A DNA stretch of 64,000 nucleotides from assembly GCA_009694195.1 (NCBI GenBank), contig SHVQ01000003.1:62001-126000 (forward strand), read 5' to 3'. This DNA is from Rhodospirillales bacterium (GTDB taxonomy: Bacteria > Pseudomonadota > Alphaproteobacteria > Rhodospirillales > SHVQ01). Below the pieces are notes generated by a model. It was not told where the DNA came from, did no database searches, and worked only from the letters and a program-made list of their open reading frames with translations. Positions 8,534 to 17,921 of the stretch are shown piece by piece (within the stretch, counting starts at the first letter, position 1; every line of letters starts with the position of its first letter). Position numbers and translations under genes: made by a program.

Positions 8534-11500
8534 TCAAATCTCCTGCACGTCGAGGATGCCGGGGATGCCTTTGACCGCCTTCATGACGGCGGGCGAGATG
8601 GCGTAGCCGCCGGGGAGGCCGATCTCGACCTCCGTCTGATCGGCGAGGCGGGAGACGATGCGCACGGGGCCGCTGCCGCGCCCTTGCTGCTGCAGGACCT
8701 CGCGCAACGGACGCAGCGGGTCGACGGAGCCCACGAACACGAGCAGGCCCGGCGCCGCATCGGCCGCCTTGGCGGCGAGCGGCTCCAGCCCTTGCGTCGT
8801 GAAGCGGACGCTCTCGCCCTCGAACTGCGCCGTCGCCCGGATCAGGAGCGAGTTGCCTATTTCCAAGTATTCCCGCGCTTGGGCGAGCTGTTCCGCGAAC
8901 ACGGTCACTTCGAACACGCCCGACGTGTCGGAGAGCTGAACGAAGGCGTAACGGCTGCCCTTCTGGGACGTGCGCTCCTTCTTGCCGATGACGGTGCCGG
9001 CGAGCTTGACCGCGCCCCCCTCGCCTTCCGCCAGCACGTCGGCGATGCGCTTCACCTTGAGGCGGCGGAGCGCCTTCGCGAACGCGTCCAGCGGGTGGGC
9101 CGAAAGATAGAAGCCGATCGCATCGAATTCCTCTTTCAGGCGGTCCATCGGCGCCCAATCCGCCACCGCCGGCAGGTTGAGCCGGACGTCGGGCGCGCTG
9201 CCGCCGCCGCCGAAAAGGCCCATCTGGCTGCTGGCGCGGTCGTGGGTCTCGGCGCTCGCGTGGCGGAGGATGCTCTCGGTGCCCTCGAAGGTTTGCCGGC
9301 GGTTGGGGTTGAGGACGTCGAAGGCGCCCGCGCGCACCAGGTTTTCGACCTGGCGCTTGTTGACGTGGTGGGGATCGATGCGGCGCGCGAAGTCGGCAAG
9401 GTTTTTGAACGGCCCGTTTTTTTCGCGCTCGGCGACGATCGCTTCCATCGCCCCTTTGCCCACGTTGCGGATGGCGGCGAGCGCGTAGCGGATCGCGCCC
9501 TTGCCGGCCTTCGGATCGCGCTCGACCGTGAACTCGGCGCCGGACGCGTTGATGTCCGGCGGCTTCAGCGCGATGCCGAGTCGACCGAGCTCCTGGCGGA
9601 AGATGTTGAGCTTGTCGGTGTTGCCGAGATCGAAGGTCATGGAGGCGGCGAAGAACTCGACCGGATAATTGGCCTTCATGTATGCGGTCTGGTAGGCGAT
9701 GAGGGCGTAGCCCGTCGCGTGACTCTTGACGAAGCCGTAGCCCGCGAACTTGGCGACCAGCTCGAAGATGTCGGAGGCCTTGCTCGCGGGGACGCCGCGC
9801 GCCTTCGCGCCCTCGACGAAGGTCTCCTGCTGCTGCGCCATCTCGGACTTGATCTTCTTGCCCATGGCACGCCGGAGGATGTCGGCGCTGCCGAGCGAAT
9901 AGCCGGAGAGCACCTGGGCGATCTGCATCACCTGTTCCTGGTAGATGATGATGCCGAACGTCTCCTTCAGGATGCCTTCGAGGGTGGGATACAGGTAATC
10001 CGGCTTTTCGCGGCCATGCTTGCGCCGAATGTAGCTCGGGATGTTGTCCATCGGGCCCGGCCGGTAGAGCGCGACCATGGCGATGATGTCCTCGAACTGG
10101 TCGGGCTTCATGCTGCGAAGAGAATCCCGCATGCCCGAGCTTTCCAGCTGGAACACGCCCGTGGTATCGCCGTGCCCGATCATCTCGAAAGTCGGGCGGT
10201 CGTCCAAGGGAAGCCGCGCGATGTCGAGCGGCGTGCCCCGCACCCGCACCAGCGCCTCGGCCTTGGCCAGCACCGTCAGCGTCTTCAAGCCGAGGAAGTC
10301 AAACTTCACGAGCCCTGCGAGCTCCACGTACTTCATGCTGAAGCCGGTCACCAGCATGTTGGACCGCGGGTCGCGGTAGAGCGGGATCAGCTCGTCCAGC
10401 GGCCGGTCGCCGATGACGATGCCGGCCGCGTGGGTGGAGGCGTGGCGGTAGAGCCCTTCGAGCTTGCGGGCAATGCCCATCAGGCGCTCGATCTCAGGAT
10501 CGGCCTCCATCATGCTCTGGAGCTGGGGCTCGCCCTCGATCGCCTGGTCGAGAGTGACCGGATTGGCGGGATTGTTGGGGACGAGCTTGCAGATCTTGTC
10601 GACATATCCGTAAGGAATGCCCATCACCCGGCCGACGTCGCGCAACACGGCGCGTGCCTGCAGCTTTCCGAACGTGATGATCTGCGCCACCTGCGCGGCG
10701 CCGTACTTCTCCTGGACGTAGCGGATGACTTCGTCCCGCCGCTCCTGGCAGAAGTCGACGTCGAAGTCCGGCATCGAGATGCGCTCGGGGTTGAGGAAGC
10801 GCTCGAACAGGAGCCCGAACCGGAGCGGATCGAGATCGGTGATCGAGAGACCCCAGGCCACGACGGAAGCCGCGCCCGAGCCGCGTCCGGGCCCGACGGG
10901 AATGCCGTGCTGCTTCGCCCAGCGGATGAAATCGGCGACGATGAGGAAGTAGCCGGCGTAGCCCATCTTCAGGATCGTATTGAGCTCGTATTCCAGGCGC
11001 TCGCGGTAGGGCCGCGCGGCGGCATCCGTCTCCGAAGCGGTCATGCCCGCCTTGAAGACGAAGCCTTGCAAGCGCTCTTCCAGCCCGGCCCGGGCCTGGC
11101 GGCGCAGCTCCTCCTCTTCGCTCAAGCCGGACTCGCTCCGGAACGGCGGCAGGATGGGCTGGACGCTCTCGACCATGAAGGCGCATCGGCGCGCGATCAC
11201 GAGGGTGTTGTCGATGGCTTCGGGGATGTCCTGGAAGAGCGCCCGCATCTCGTCCGCCGACTTGAAGCGGTGCTCGCGCGTGAGGCGCGGCCGGTCCGCT
11301 TGCGCGAGATGCGCGCCCGCCCGGATGCACATCAACGCGTCGTGCGCCTCGTGCATCTCGGCGGTCGAGAAGAACGCTTCGTTGGTGGCGACGAGCGGCA
11401 CGTCGTGGGCGAAGGCGAGCGCGACGAAGCCGGGCTCCGTCGCGGCCTCTTCGGGAAGCCCGTGGCGCATCAGCTCGATGTAGAGGCGCCCCGGGAACAT

Positions 11501-12028
11501 CCCCTTGAGATCGAGCAGGAGGGCCTTGGCCGCGTCCTTCTGCCCTTCGCGCAGGAGCCGCCCGACCGGCCCCTTCGGCCCGCCGGTGAGCGCGATCAGG
11601 CCGCCGGCGTGGCCCGCGAGCTCCATCTCCGTCACCCGCGGCTCGCCCGTCCCTTCGGCGGCCGTGTAGGCGAAACTCAAAAGCTTGAGCAGGTTGCGGT
11701 AGCCCGTCTCGCTTTGCGCGAGGAGCACGATCGGGTCGGATGCCGTCGCCCGGAGCGAGGCTCCGTTCATGGCCTTTTCCGACAGCCGGTGACCGTGGCC
11801 GGTCGCTCGCACGAGGCTCAGCTGGCAGCCCACGATCGGCTGGACGCCCGCGCTTGCCGCGTAGTCGGAGAACTCGAGGGCGCCGAACAGGTTGTCGGTG
11901 TCGGCGATGGCGACCGCCGGCATGCCGAGATCGCGGCAGAGCTTCACGAGCTCGGGGATGCGGATCGCCCCTTCGAGCAGCGAGTAGGCCGAATGGACGC
12001 GAAGGTGGACGAACGGGGCGTGGGGCAT
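8534..12028 (-). CDS. dnaE: DNA polymerase III subunit alpha
   Basis: This is the catalytic subunit of the replicative polymerase, 1164 residues as expected for DnaE1. The N-terminal PHP domain starts FVHLRVHSAYSLLEGAI. The palm has GPGRGSGAASVVAWGLS followed by the catalytic motif PDFDVDF near residue 420. The fingers and beta-binding region follow, and the C-terminal OB fold (VKLAGTVIGKKERTSQKGS) lies near residues 1000-1020. Start ATG at 12028. It sits downstream of lolD in the same direction with an 86-nt gap, a common alphaproteobacterial neighbourhood (proS-lolC-lolD-dnaE). The long open frame on the opposite strand is an artefact of GC-rich codon use. Confidence 0.98.
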   Translation of the reverse strand: MPHAPFVHLRVHSAYSLLEGAIRIPELVKLCRDLGMPAVAIADTDNLFGALEFSDYAASAGVQPIVGCQLSLVRATGHGHRLSEKAMNGASLRATASDPIVLLAQSETGYRNLLKLLSFAYTAAEGTGEPRVTEMELAGHAGGLIALTGGPKGPVGRLLREGQKDAAKALLLDLKGMFPGRLYIELMRHGLPEEAATEPGFVALAFAHDVPLVATNEAFFSTAEMHEAHDALMCIRAGAHLAQADRPRLTREHRFKSADEMRALFQDIPEAIDNTLVIARRCAFMVESVQPILPPFRSESGLSEEEELRRQARAGLEERLQGFVFKAGMTASETDAAARPYRERLEYELNTILKMGYAGYFLIVADFIRWAKQHGIPVGPGRGSGAASVVAWGLSITDLDPLRFGLLFERFLNPERISMPDFDVDFCQERRDEVIRYVQEKYGAAQVAQIITFGKLQARAVLRDVGRVMGIPYGYVDKICKLVPNNPANPVTLDQAIEGEPQLQSMMEADPEIERLMGIARKLEGLYRHASTHAAGIVIGDRPLDELIPLYRDPRSNMLVTGFSMKYVELAGLVKFDFLGLKTLTVLAKAEALVRVRGTPLDIARLPLDDRPTFEMIGHGDTTGVFQLESSGMRDSLRSMKPDQFEDIIAMVALYRPGPMDNIPSYIRRKHGREKPDYLYPTLEGILKETFGIIIYQEQVMQIAQVLSGYSLGSADILRRAMGKKIKSEMAQQQETFVEGAKARGVPASKASDIFELVAKFAGYGFVKSHATGYALIAYQTAYMKANYPVEFFAASMTFDLGNTDKLNIFRQELGRLGIALKPPDINASGAEFTVERDPKAGKGAIRYALAAIRNVGKGAMEAIVAEREKNGPFKNLADFARRIDPHHVNKRQVENLVRAGAFDVLNPNRRQTFEGTESILRHASAETHDRASSQMGLFGGGGSAPDVRLNLPAVADWAPMDRLKEEFDAIGFYLSAHPLDAFAKALRRLKVKRIADVLAEGEGGAVKLAGTVIGKKERTSQKGSRYAFVQLSDTSGVFEVTVFAEQLAQAREYLEIGNSLLIRATAQFEGESVRFTTQGLEPLAAKAADAAPGLLVFVGSVDPLRPLREVLQQQGRGSGPVRIVSRLADQTEVEIGLPGGYAISPAVMKAVKGIPGILDVQEI

Positions 12029-12114
12029 GGAGGGGAGGATTCCACAGCCGCGGGCCGGGAGTCACTCCTTCCCACACCGCCCGACGTGCGATTTCAGAGG
12101 ATAATTTCCTTGCG

Positions 12115-12795
12115 TCAGCCCGGGACGAGGAGGCCGTCCTTGAGCCGCACGATTCGATCCATACGGGCCGCGATGTCCGGGTTGTGGGTGGCGACGAGCG
12201 CCGCCAGGCCCGCCCCGCGCGCGAGCCCGACCAGCAGGTCGAAGACCTCGGACGCCGTCGCCGGGTCGAGGTTGCCGGTCGGCTCGTCGGCAAGGATGAG
12301 ACGCGGCGCGTTCGCGAGAGCGCGCGCGATCGCGACCCGCTGCTGCTCGCCGCCGGAGAGCCGCGCCGGACGGTGGTCGGCGCGCTCGGTCAAGCCCATG
12401 CAGGCCAGGAGCTCGCGCGCCCGCTTCTCCGCTTCCTTCCGGTCGAGCGCCGCGATGATCTGCGGAATCATGATGTTCTCGAGGGCGGAAAACTCGGGCA
12501 GCAGGTGGTGATATTGGTAGACGAACCCGAGCGCCTCGCAGCGGATACGCGTGCGCGCCTCGTCGTTCAGCCGCATGCCCGGCTTGCCCATGATCTCGAT
12601 CTCGCCCGCATCGGCCGCTTCCAAGAGACCGGCGATGTGAAGCAGCGTCGATTTGCCGGCGCCCGAGGGTCCGACGAGGGCGACCATCTCGCCTGCGTGC
12701 AGATCGAGCTCAGCGCCCTTCAGCACCTGGAGCAGCGCGCGGCCCTGGCGAAACGTGCGCACGATGCCGCGGAGCGAGAGCACCGTCTCACTCAT
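12115..12795 (-). CDS. lolD: Lipoprotein-releasing ABC transporter ATPase LolD
   Basis: LolD powers extraction of outer-membrane lipoproteins from the inner membrane and their transfer to LolA. It is a complete 226-residue ABC protein: Walker [10 protein letters not shown] at 42-50, signature [15 protein letters not shown] near 142-156, and Walker [13 protein letters not shown] just after. The N-terminus overlaps the 3' end of lolC by 8 nt. The MacB/LolD-type pairing with lolC supports the specific assignment over other ABC ATPases. Confidence 0.95.
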   Translation of the reverse strand: MSETVLSLRGIVRTFRQGRALLQVLKGAELDLHAGEMVALVGPSGAGKSTLLHIAGLLEAADAGEIEIMGKPGMRLNDEARTRIRCEALGFVYQYHHLLPEFSALENIMIPQIIAALDRKEAEKRARELLACMGLTERADHRPARLSGGEQQRVAIARALANAPRLILADEPTGNLDPATASEVFDLLVGLARGAGLAALVATHNPDIAARMDRIVRLKDGLLVPG

Positions 12796-14032
12796 AGCGG
12801 AGCGCCTCCGCCGGATCGAGGCGGGCGGCCCGCCAGGCGGGATAGATGGTGGCGAGGAACGAGAGGAAGAGCCCCATGAGGACGACGGTGACGACCTCCT
12901 GGGGATCGACCTTGGCCGGCAGCTGCGAGAGGAAATAAATCTCGGCCGCGAACAGCTCGGTTCCGATGAACCACTGAATCGCCTGGCGGATGCTCTCGAT
13001 GTTGAGGGAGAACGCGAGCCCGAGCACGAAGCCCGCGATGGTGCCGATCACGCCGACGCTGGCGCCGCTCAAGAAGAAGATCCGCATGATCATGCCCTTG
13101 GTCGCCCCCATGGTGCGGAGAATGGCGATATCCCGGCCCTTGTCCTTCACCAGCATGATCAGGCTGGAGACGATGTTGAAGGCGGCGACCAGGATGATGA
13201 GCGTGAGGATCAGGAACATCACGTTCCGCTCGACCTGGACCGCGTTGAAGAAGTTCGCGTTGGCGTGCTGCCAGTCGTAGATGCGGAAGCCCGGGCCAAG
13301 CGCCTGCTGGATTCGTTGGCCGACCTCGGGCGCGGCGTCCGGATGGTCGACAAACACTTCCACGTTGGTGATCGCGTTCGGCAACTTGAAGTAGAGCTGG
13401 GCGGCCTCCATCGGCATGAAAACGAAGCCGGAATCGTATTCGAACATGCCGATATGGTACGTCGCGGCGACCCGGTAGGAGCGCATGCGCGGCATCGTGC
13501 CGAACGCGGTCGCGCTTCCCTGCGGCGAGATGACGTTGATCTGGCCGCCGACGGAGACGCCCATGCGTTCCGCGAGCCGGGTTCCGATGAGGACGACGTC
13601 GTCGCCCTGGAACTCGTCGAGCGAGCCGGCGCGGATGTTGTCGCGGACGATCGGGCGCGCCAGCAGGTCTTCGCGCCGGAGACCCCGCACCACCGCGCCC
13701 CGCGCGTTGCCGGCGGCCGTGATCATCACCTGGCCTTCGACGATGGGCGTCACGCCGACGACGCCCTTCACGCCCCTGACCTTGGCCGCGACCGTATCGA
13801 AATCGTCGATCCGGTTGGCGCTCCCGTAGACGCTCAAATGCCCGTTGAGCCCGAGGATGCGGGAGAGGAGCTCGACGCGGAAGCCGTTCATCACCGCCAT
13901 CACGATGATGAGCGTCGCCACCCCGAGCCCGATCCCGATCAGCGAGAACCACGCGATGACGGAGATGAATCCTTCCTGGCGGCGCGCACGCAGATAGCGC
14001 ATCGCCACCATCCATTCGAAGCGGGAAAACAT
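12788..14032 (-). CDS. lolC: Lipoprotein-releasing ABC transporter permease LolC/LolE
   Basis: This is the membrane permease of the Lol exporter, 414 residues. The N-terminus ([22 protein letters not shown]) leads into the first transmembrane helix. A large periplasmic MacB-PCD-like domain spans about residues 50-260, and three C-terminal helices end in the family motif [18 protein letters not shown]. Only one permease gene is present, so it probably forms a homodimer or serves as the fused LolC/E type seen in many Alphaproteobacteria. I chose the ATG at 14032; an in-frame start at 14062 would add ten residues lying in repeat-like DNA. Confidence 0.94.
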   Translation of the reverse strand: MFSRFEWMVAMRYLRARRQEGFISVIAWFSLIGIGLGVATLIIVMAVMNGFRVELLSRILGLNGHLSVYGSANRIDDFDTVAAKVRGVKGVVGVTPIVEGQVMITAAGNARGAVVRGLRREDLLARPIVRDNIRAGSLDEFQGDDVVLIGTRLAERMGVSVGGQINVISPQGSATAFGTMPRMRSYRVAATYHIGMFEYDSGFVFMPMEAAQLYFKLPNAITNVEVFVDHPDAAPEVGQRIQQALGPGFRIYDWQHANANFFNAVQVERNVMFLILTLIILVAAFNIVSSLIMLVKDKGRDIAILRTMGATKGMIMRIFFLSGASVGVIGTIAGFVLGLAFSLNIESIRQAIQWFIGTELFAAEIYFLSQLPAKVDPQEVVTVVLMGLFLSFLATIYPAWRAARLDPAEALRYE

Positions 14033-14057
14033 CGTCTGCGTGCTCGCTCGAAATGCT

Positions 14058-14193
14058 CTCACCCTTCGAGACGCGACCTGCGGTCGCTCCTCAGGGTGAG
14101 GAACCTTTTAACACAACCTCATGCTGAGGAGGTTGCCAAGGGGCCTCTTGCGGGGATTCCCCGCAGACCCTGGGCACCCGTCTCGAAGCATGG
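14058..14193. repeat. Intergenic inverted repeats between lolC and proS
   Basis: There are two adjacent stem-loops. The first has arms CTCACCCT (14058-14065) and AGGGTGAG (14093-14100). The second begins CCTCATGCTGAGGAGG and ends CCGTCTCGAAGCATG, a repeat type familiar from Rhizobiales/Rhodospirillales genomes. It fills almost the whole proS-lolC gap and could affect read-through between the two genes. Confidence 0.75.
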
Positions 14194-15507
14194 CTAGCCC
14201 GTGAGCTTAGCGAGCGCGGATTCGAGGCTCAATTCCTGGCGCTCCCCGCCGGCGCGGTTTTTCAGCTCGACCACGCCCGCCTTGAGCCCGCGCGGGCCGA
14301 CCACGAGCTGCCATGGGAGCCCGATCAGGTCCATGTCGGCGAATTTGACTCCCGCCCGTTCGTCACGGTCGTCGTAGAGCACGTCGACGCCGTTCGCCTG
14401 CAAGTCCCGGTAGAGTCGCTCGCAGACGTCCGAGAGGGCCTTGTCGTCCGCCTTGAGGCTGATCAGGCCGACCTGAAAGGGTGCCACGGACGCGGGCCAG
14501 ATGATGCCGTTGTCGTCGTGGCAGGCCTCGATGATGCCGCCGACGAGGCGGGAGACGCCGATGCCGTAAGAGCCCATTTCCGGGAAGACCTCGGCGCCGT
14601 CGGCCCCGGTGACCTTGGCGTTCATCGGCTTCGAATACTTGGTGCCGAAATAGAAGATGTGGCCGATCTCGATGCCGCGCGTCGTCACGAGCGCGTCTCC
14701 GAGCGCCTTCCCCTTCTCCGGATCGTGCAGGTCGTCGGTCGCCGCGTAGAGCGCCGTCCAGCGGTCGACGATCGGCTGCAGATCGCCTTCGTAGTCGACG
14801 TCGGCTCCCGGCGGCTGCATGGAAAGGAGATCGCGATGGCAGAAAACGGCCGTCTCCCCGGTGTCGGCGAGGATGATGAACTCGTGGCTCATGTCGCCGC
14901 CGATGGGGCCGCTTTCGGCCCGCATGGGAATCGCGCGCAAGCCCAGGCGCGCGAACGTGCGCAGGTAGGCGACGAACATCTTGTTGTAGGATCGCTTGGC
15001 GCCCGCGTAGTCGAGGTCGAACGAGTAGGCGTCCTTCATCAGGAACTCGCGCCCGCGCATGATGCCGAAGCGGGGCCGCACCTCGTCGCGGAATTTCCAC
15101 TGGATGTGGTAGAGGAGCTTGGGCAGGTCCTTGTAGCTCCGGAGCGATGCACGAAAGATATCGGTGATCTGCTCCTCGTTGGTCGGCCCGTACAGCATCT
15201 CGCGCTTGTGGCGGTCGGAGATGCGCAGCATTTCCGGCCCGTAGGCGTCGTAGCGGCCGCTTTCGCGCCAGAGGTCGGCGGGCTGGATCGTCGGCATCAG
15301 CATCTGCTGGCAGCCGAGCGCGTCCTGCTCTTCTTCCACGATGCGCTGGATTTTCATCAGGACGCGGAAGCCGAGCGGAAGCCACGAATAGATGCCGGCG
15401 CTCGATTGCCGGACCATCCCCGCCCGCAGCATCAGCCGGTGCGAGACGATCTGCGCCTCGGCCGGCGTCTCCTTCAGAGTCGGCAGAAAATATTGGGAGC
15501 GTCGCAT
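14194..15507 (-). CDS. proS: Prolyl-tRNA synthetase (short alphaproteobacterial form)
   Basis: ProRS charges tRNA-Pro. At 437 residues it is the compact class II form without the YbaK-like editing insertion that makes E. coli ProRS about 570 residues, a form typical of Alphaproteobacteria. Class II motifs are visible in [18 protein letters not shown], in [20 protein letters not shown] (motif 2) and in the final [12 protein letters not shown] (motif 3). The ATG at 15507 precedes [13 protein letters not shown]; an upstream in-frame start adds a weak eight-residue extension. Confidence 0.96.
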   Translation of the reverse strand: MRRSQYFLPTLKETPAEAQIVSHRLMLRAGMVRQSSAGIYSWLPLGFRVLMKIQRIVEEEQDALGCQQMLMPTIQPADLWRESGRYDAYGPEMLRISDRHKREMLYGPTNEEQITDIFRASLRSYKDLPKLLYHIQWKFRDEVRPRFGIMRGREFLMKDAYSFDLDYAGAKRSYNKMFVAYLRTFARLGLRAIPMRAESGPIGGDMSHEFIILADTGETAVFCHRDLLSMQPPGADVDYEGDLQPIVDRWTALYAATDDLHDPEKGKALGDALVTTRGIEIGHIFYFGTKYSKPMNAKVTGADGAEVFPEMGSYGIGVSRLVGGIIEACHDDNGIIWPASVAPFQVGLISLKADDKALSDVCERLYRDLQANGVDVLYDDRDERAGVKFADMDLIGLPWQLVVGPRGLKAGVVELKNRAGGERQELSLESALAKLTG

Positions 15508-15617
15508 GCGGCCCTCGTCTCGTGGCTCCAAGGGCCGCCCGCGATTCGCCGAACGGCCGCCGAGACTTTATGCGAACGGCCCCGGCGCTTCAATGGCGCG
15601 CGAACGCGCAGAGACTT

Positions 15618-16067
15618 CTATTTCGCGCCCTTCGGGCCGTAAGTATTGCGGCAGGCTTCGGCGATGGACTGCTGGTCGCCGTTGTCGAGAGGCTTGCCGT
15701 CGTAATAGACGCGGCCGCCCTTCACCGTCGCCTTGCCGATCACCGATTCGCCGGTGAACGCGCCCGTCGTCCCGAGCCCGTACTTGTCTTTCAGGTTGAA
15801 GCCGATGTCGATGTTGACCTCGTCCGGGATTTTGATCGGCGACACGCTGCCCGGCGCATCGGCGGGCGCGACCTTGCGCCCGTAGACGTCGACGCCGGGC
15901 TTGTAGGCGACGTCGGCCGCGGGCGCATGCACGATGACCGACTGGCATTCCTTCTTGTTGAGGGTGAGCGTGGAGGCGGTCTTTTTTTGCCCCGACTGGG
16001 CGGACGCAATCCCGGGCACGGCTATGGCCGCGGCGATCAGAAGCGTGGCTATCCAGCGGGTCGGCAT
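15618..16067 (-). CDS. Secreted small protein of unknown function
   Basis: This is an unrecognised protein of 149 residues. The ATG at 16067 gives a clear signal peptide: basic MPTRW, a hydrophobic core, and a probable cleavage site after GIASA around residue 22. The mature part has two Cys residues (ECQS and EACRN), which could form a periplasmic disulfide, and a C-terminal Cys-containing EACRNTYGPKGAK. It lies 110 nt before proS in the same direction. An earlier in-frame start at 16094 would bury the signal peptide. No domain was assigned. Confidence 0.7.
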   Translation of the reverse strand: MPTRWIATLLIAAAIAVPGIASAQSGQKKTASTLTLNKKECQSVIVHAPAADVAYKPGVDVYGRKVAPADAPGSVSPIKIPDEVNIDIGFNLKDKYGLGTTGAFTGESVIGKATVKGGRVYYDGKPLDNGDQQSIAEACRNTYGPKGAK

Positions 16068-16095
16068 CGGGGCGCTCCTTCGGTCGGCGACCATT

Positions 16096-16296
16096 CTACT
16101 CCAGCTCGGGATGGCGGCGCAGCCTGTCCGCCCCCTGCAACAATGGCTGCTTAGGCCTTATAAAGCCTGAACAAAAATAGGTATCGTCCCACCACCCAAC
16201 TCCTGGCATATATAATGCAAGTAACTTATTGTTATTCCAAGATAATATCAAGAATTCGCATGACGCATCCCCGCCCGTGCTGTATAAACTTCGCAT
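16096..16296 (-). CDS. Candidate small ORF, unknown, low confidence
   Basis: This is a 66-codon frame in the AT-rich gap. It has an AGGAG ribosome-binding-like sequence (16308-16304) seven nt before an ATG at 16296. The product begins MRSLYSTGGDASCEF, is rich in aromatic residues (GVGWWDDTYFC), and matches no family I know. Codon use differs from neighbouring genes. It lies beyond the probable tag terminator, so it would need its own promoter. It may be a chance frame or a remnant of foreign DNA. Confidence 0.2.
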   Translation of the reverse strand: MRSLYSTGGDASCEFLILSWNNNKLLALYMPGVGWWDDTYFCSGFIRPKQPLLQGADRLRRHPELE

Positions 16297-16351
16297 CCTC
16301 AATCTCCTGGGGATTGCTTGTGGTCCTGTTTTGGGAGGATTTCGATAAAGC

Positions 16352-16374
16352 AAAAAACGCCCCGCAATGGGGGC
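16352..16374 (-). terminator. Rho-independent terminator downstream of tag
   Basis: Read on the minus strand, a GCCCC/GGGGC stem with a six-nt loop (16374-16359) is followed by six T residues (16357-16352). It lies about 110 nt beyond the tag stop and probably ends the transcript carrying the glycosyltransferase and tag. Confidence 0.6.
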
Positions 16375-16399
16375 ACAACAAACGGTTCTAGAAATTCAT

Positions 16400-16435
16400 G
16401 GCAAGACCGCCCGCTGGTCTTGCCATTTGTTTTTT
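16400..16435 (+). terminator. Plus-strand hairpin with T-tract and no assigned upstream gene
   Basis: A perfect GGCAAGACC / GGTCTTGCC stem (16400-16408 and 16416-16424) is followed by a T-rich run (16426-16435). It has the form of a plus-strand intrinsic terminator, yet every recognised gene for several kilobases upstream is on the minus strand. It may end an unrecognised small RNA, or simply lie in the trailer of tag. Confidence 0.5.
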
Positions 16436-16482
16436 GCGATCGCGGGCGCGTCTCCGGGCGGATATGAAACCCGCCCCATCGG

Positions 16483-17037
16483 CTACCGATAAATCTTCGG
16501 ATCGACTTGCGTCCAGGGCGGGCGCAGGCGCGCGATGCGCTTGAAGACCGGGCAGTCCTCCCGGTGGGTTCCCGGCAGGTACCCGATGCTCATCAGAAAC
16601 TCGTTCACCACCTCGCCCCCCACGAACACGAACGTCGCGCGGAAGAGCTTGACCCAGTCGTCCTTCGCGCGCGGGTGGTGGTGGGCGAGCCAGGCGGCGA
16701 AGCCGCCGTGGCTGTCGCGGATTGCCTTCAGCCGTTTCGCGTTCTCGATGATCGCCTCGATCTTGCGGCGATTGCGGATGATCCCGGGGTCCTTGAGCAG
16801 GCGGGCGATCTGGCGCGCCCGGTAGCCGGCGACCTGGTCGACGACGAAGCCGTCGAACGCGAGTGCCGTTGTCGGCTGCTTCTTCAGGATGATTTCCCAG
16901 GAGAGACCGGCCTGGAAAATCTCCAGCGATAGGCGTTCGAAGAGGCCCGCCTCGTCGGTGAGTGGAAATCCGTAGTGGTTGTCGTGATAGGGCCCGTGCA
17001 GCGGATGGCCGGGCGCGGAGTCGCAATACCCGCTCAC
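16483..17037 (-). CDS. tag: DNA-3-methyladenine glycosylase I (Tag family)
   Basis: Tag excises 3-methyladenine from alkylated DNA (base excision repair). The 184-residue length fits. The zinc-snap ligands are retained: Cys5 and His18 at the N-terminus, and a His-x3-Cys pair in GTHREDC near the C-terminus. The base-pocket region LEIFQAGLSW has Glu39 and Trp47 in the expected places. The family's YHDxEWG motif reads YHDNHYG here, a divergent form. The start is a GTG that overlaps the glycosyltransferase stop (GTGA). The longer upstream frame has no Tag similarity. Confidence 0.88.
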   Translation of the reverse strand: MSGYCDSAPGHPLHGPYHDNHYGFPLTDEAGLFERLSLEIFQAGLSWEIILKKQPTTALAFDGFVVDQVAGYRARQIARLLKDPGIIRNRRKIEAIIENAKRLKAIRDSHGGFAAWLAHHHPRAKDDWVKLFRATFVFVGGEVVNEFLMSIGYLPGTHREDCPVFKRIARLRPPWTQVDPKIYR

Positions 17038-17900
17038 GATGCCGTTCCGGCCTCGAAGTGCAGCGAGCGGCGCACCGTCCCGCCGCCGATGGTCGCGAGG
17101 TCGAACATCGCGCCCTTGGTGTTGGCCGTCACGTGGACGATCCCGAGCGTGCGATAGGGAAGCGCCGGCTCGACCAGCCGGCGGCCGTCGTTCGTGCACA
17201 GCGGCGTCGCCCGGTGGCAAAGCCAGTTGCACCAGGACGGAAGGTACGCGACGGTGAGCTCCTTCATGTACAGGATGTAGTTCAGCGCCGTCTGCTCGGA
17301 GAAGAAATGGACGGAGCGCTGGAAGGTCTCGCCCAACGTGCTCGACCAGAGATCCCAGTGGGGCGCCGACGCCTTCGCCGCGAAGACCCCGCAATTGATG
17401 ACGGGAAAGGGAGAAAGCTTCCGCGCCGTCTCCGCGTCGAAGCTTTGCGAATAGTTGCGGAACTGAAGCTCCGTATAGAGACCCTGCTTGTTGAACGGGA
17501 GGTACGACCGATCGACCTCGGGCGTGATCGCGAAGCCGTGCCGGCGGGCGCCTTCCAGATAAAGCTCGATGGCGGCCCAGTCCTGCACCCAGGCGTCGGC
17601 ATCCAGCCAGAGATAGACGTCATAGCCCGGGAAGTGCTTCGGCAAATGGGGCCGCGCCGTCATCGCTTTGAAGAACTGCGTCGAGGTGTCGGAGAACTTG
17701 TAGTCCCAGCCGGGATCGAGGCATTTGGCGCCGGCCTTCGTAAGCCAGCCGATCTCCTCGGGCGTGAGGCCGAGATCGAGAACGCCGATGGAAACGCCCT
17801 CCCCGTCCGGCTGCGCGTGGATCGAGCGCACGAGGTCCTTGAGATAGCCGAAGTAGGCGCTGTCGGCCCCGGAAACGACGATGATCTTTGTGGCGGCCAT
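17034..17900 (-). CDS. Putative GT-A fold glycosyltransferase
   Basis: This 288-residue cytoplasmic protein looks like a nucleotide-sugar transferase. An N-terminal beta strand (KIIVVSGADSAYFGY) is followed by a DxD-type metal motif in YLWLDADAW near residue 98. Conserved-looking NCGVFAAKA and FFSEQTALNYIL segments resemble family-8-like transferases. Donor and acceptor are unknown. It sits between DUF1467 (21 nt upstream) and tag (4-nt overlap), with no other polysaccharide genes nearby. No signal peptide is seen. Confidence 0.68.
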   Translation of the reverse strand: MAATKIIVVSGADSAYFGYLKDLVRSIHAQPDGEGVSIGVLDLGLTPEEIGWLTKAGAKCLDPGWDYKFSDTSTQFFKAMTARPHLPKHFPGYDVYLWLDADAWVQDWAAIELYLEGARRHGFAITPEVDRSYLPFNKQGLYTELQFRNYSQSFDAETARKLSPFPVINCGVFAAKASAPHWDLWSSTLGETFQRSVHFFSEQTALNYILYMKELTVAYLPSWCNWLCHRATPLCTNDGRRLVEPALPYRTLGIVHVTANTKGAMFDLATIGGGTVRRSLHFEAGTAS

Positions 17901-17921
17901 GGGAATCCCCCGTCCTTCGCT

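Larger units (their letters stand above)
16068..16482. other. AT-richer intergenic region between tag and the secreted protein gene
   Basis: This 415-nt gap holds no firmly supported gene. The part at 16140-16360 is clearly AT-richer than the rest of the window, for example around TATATAATGC at 16211-16218. It carries a terminator on each strand (separate entries) and one candidate small frame on the minus strand. A plus-strand transcript ending at 16435 would match no known gene, so a small RNA or a remnant of acquired DNA is possible. Confidence 0.5.

Noticed and set aside
8453..12511. Very long open frame on the plus strand opposite dnaE
   Set aside because: Its product is rich in Arg, His, Glu and Ala with no domain, and it is a mirror of the high-GC third-position bias of dnaE, which is fully recognisable on the other strand.
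12653..14197. Plus-strand 514-codon frame opposite lolC
   Set aside because: Composition is Asp/His/Glu/Arg-rich and shadow-like; LolC on the minus strand has helices and the family C-terminal motif.
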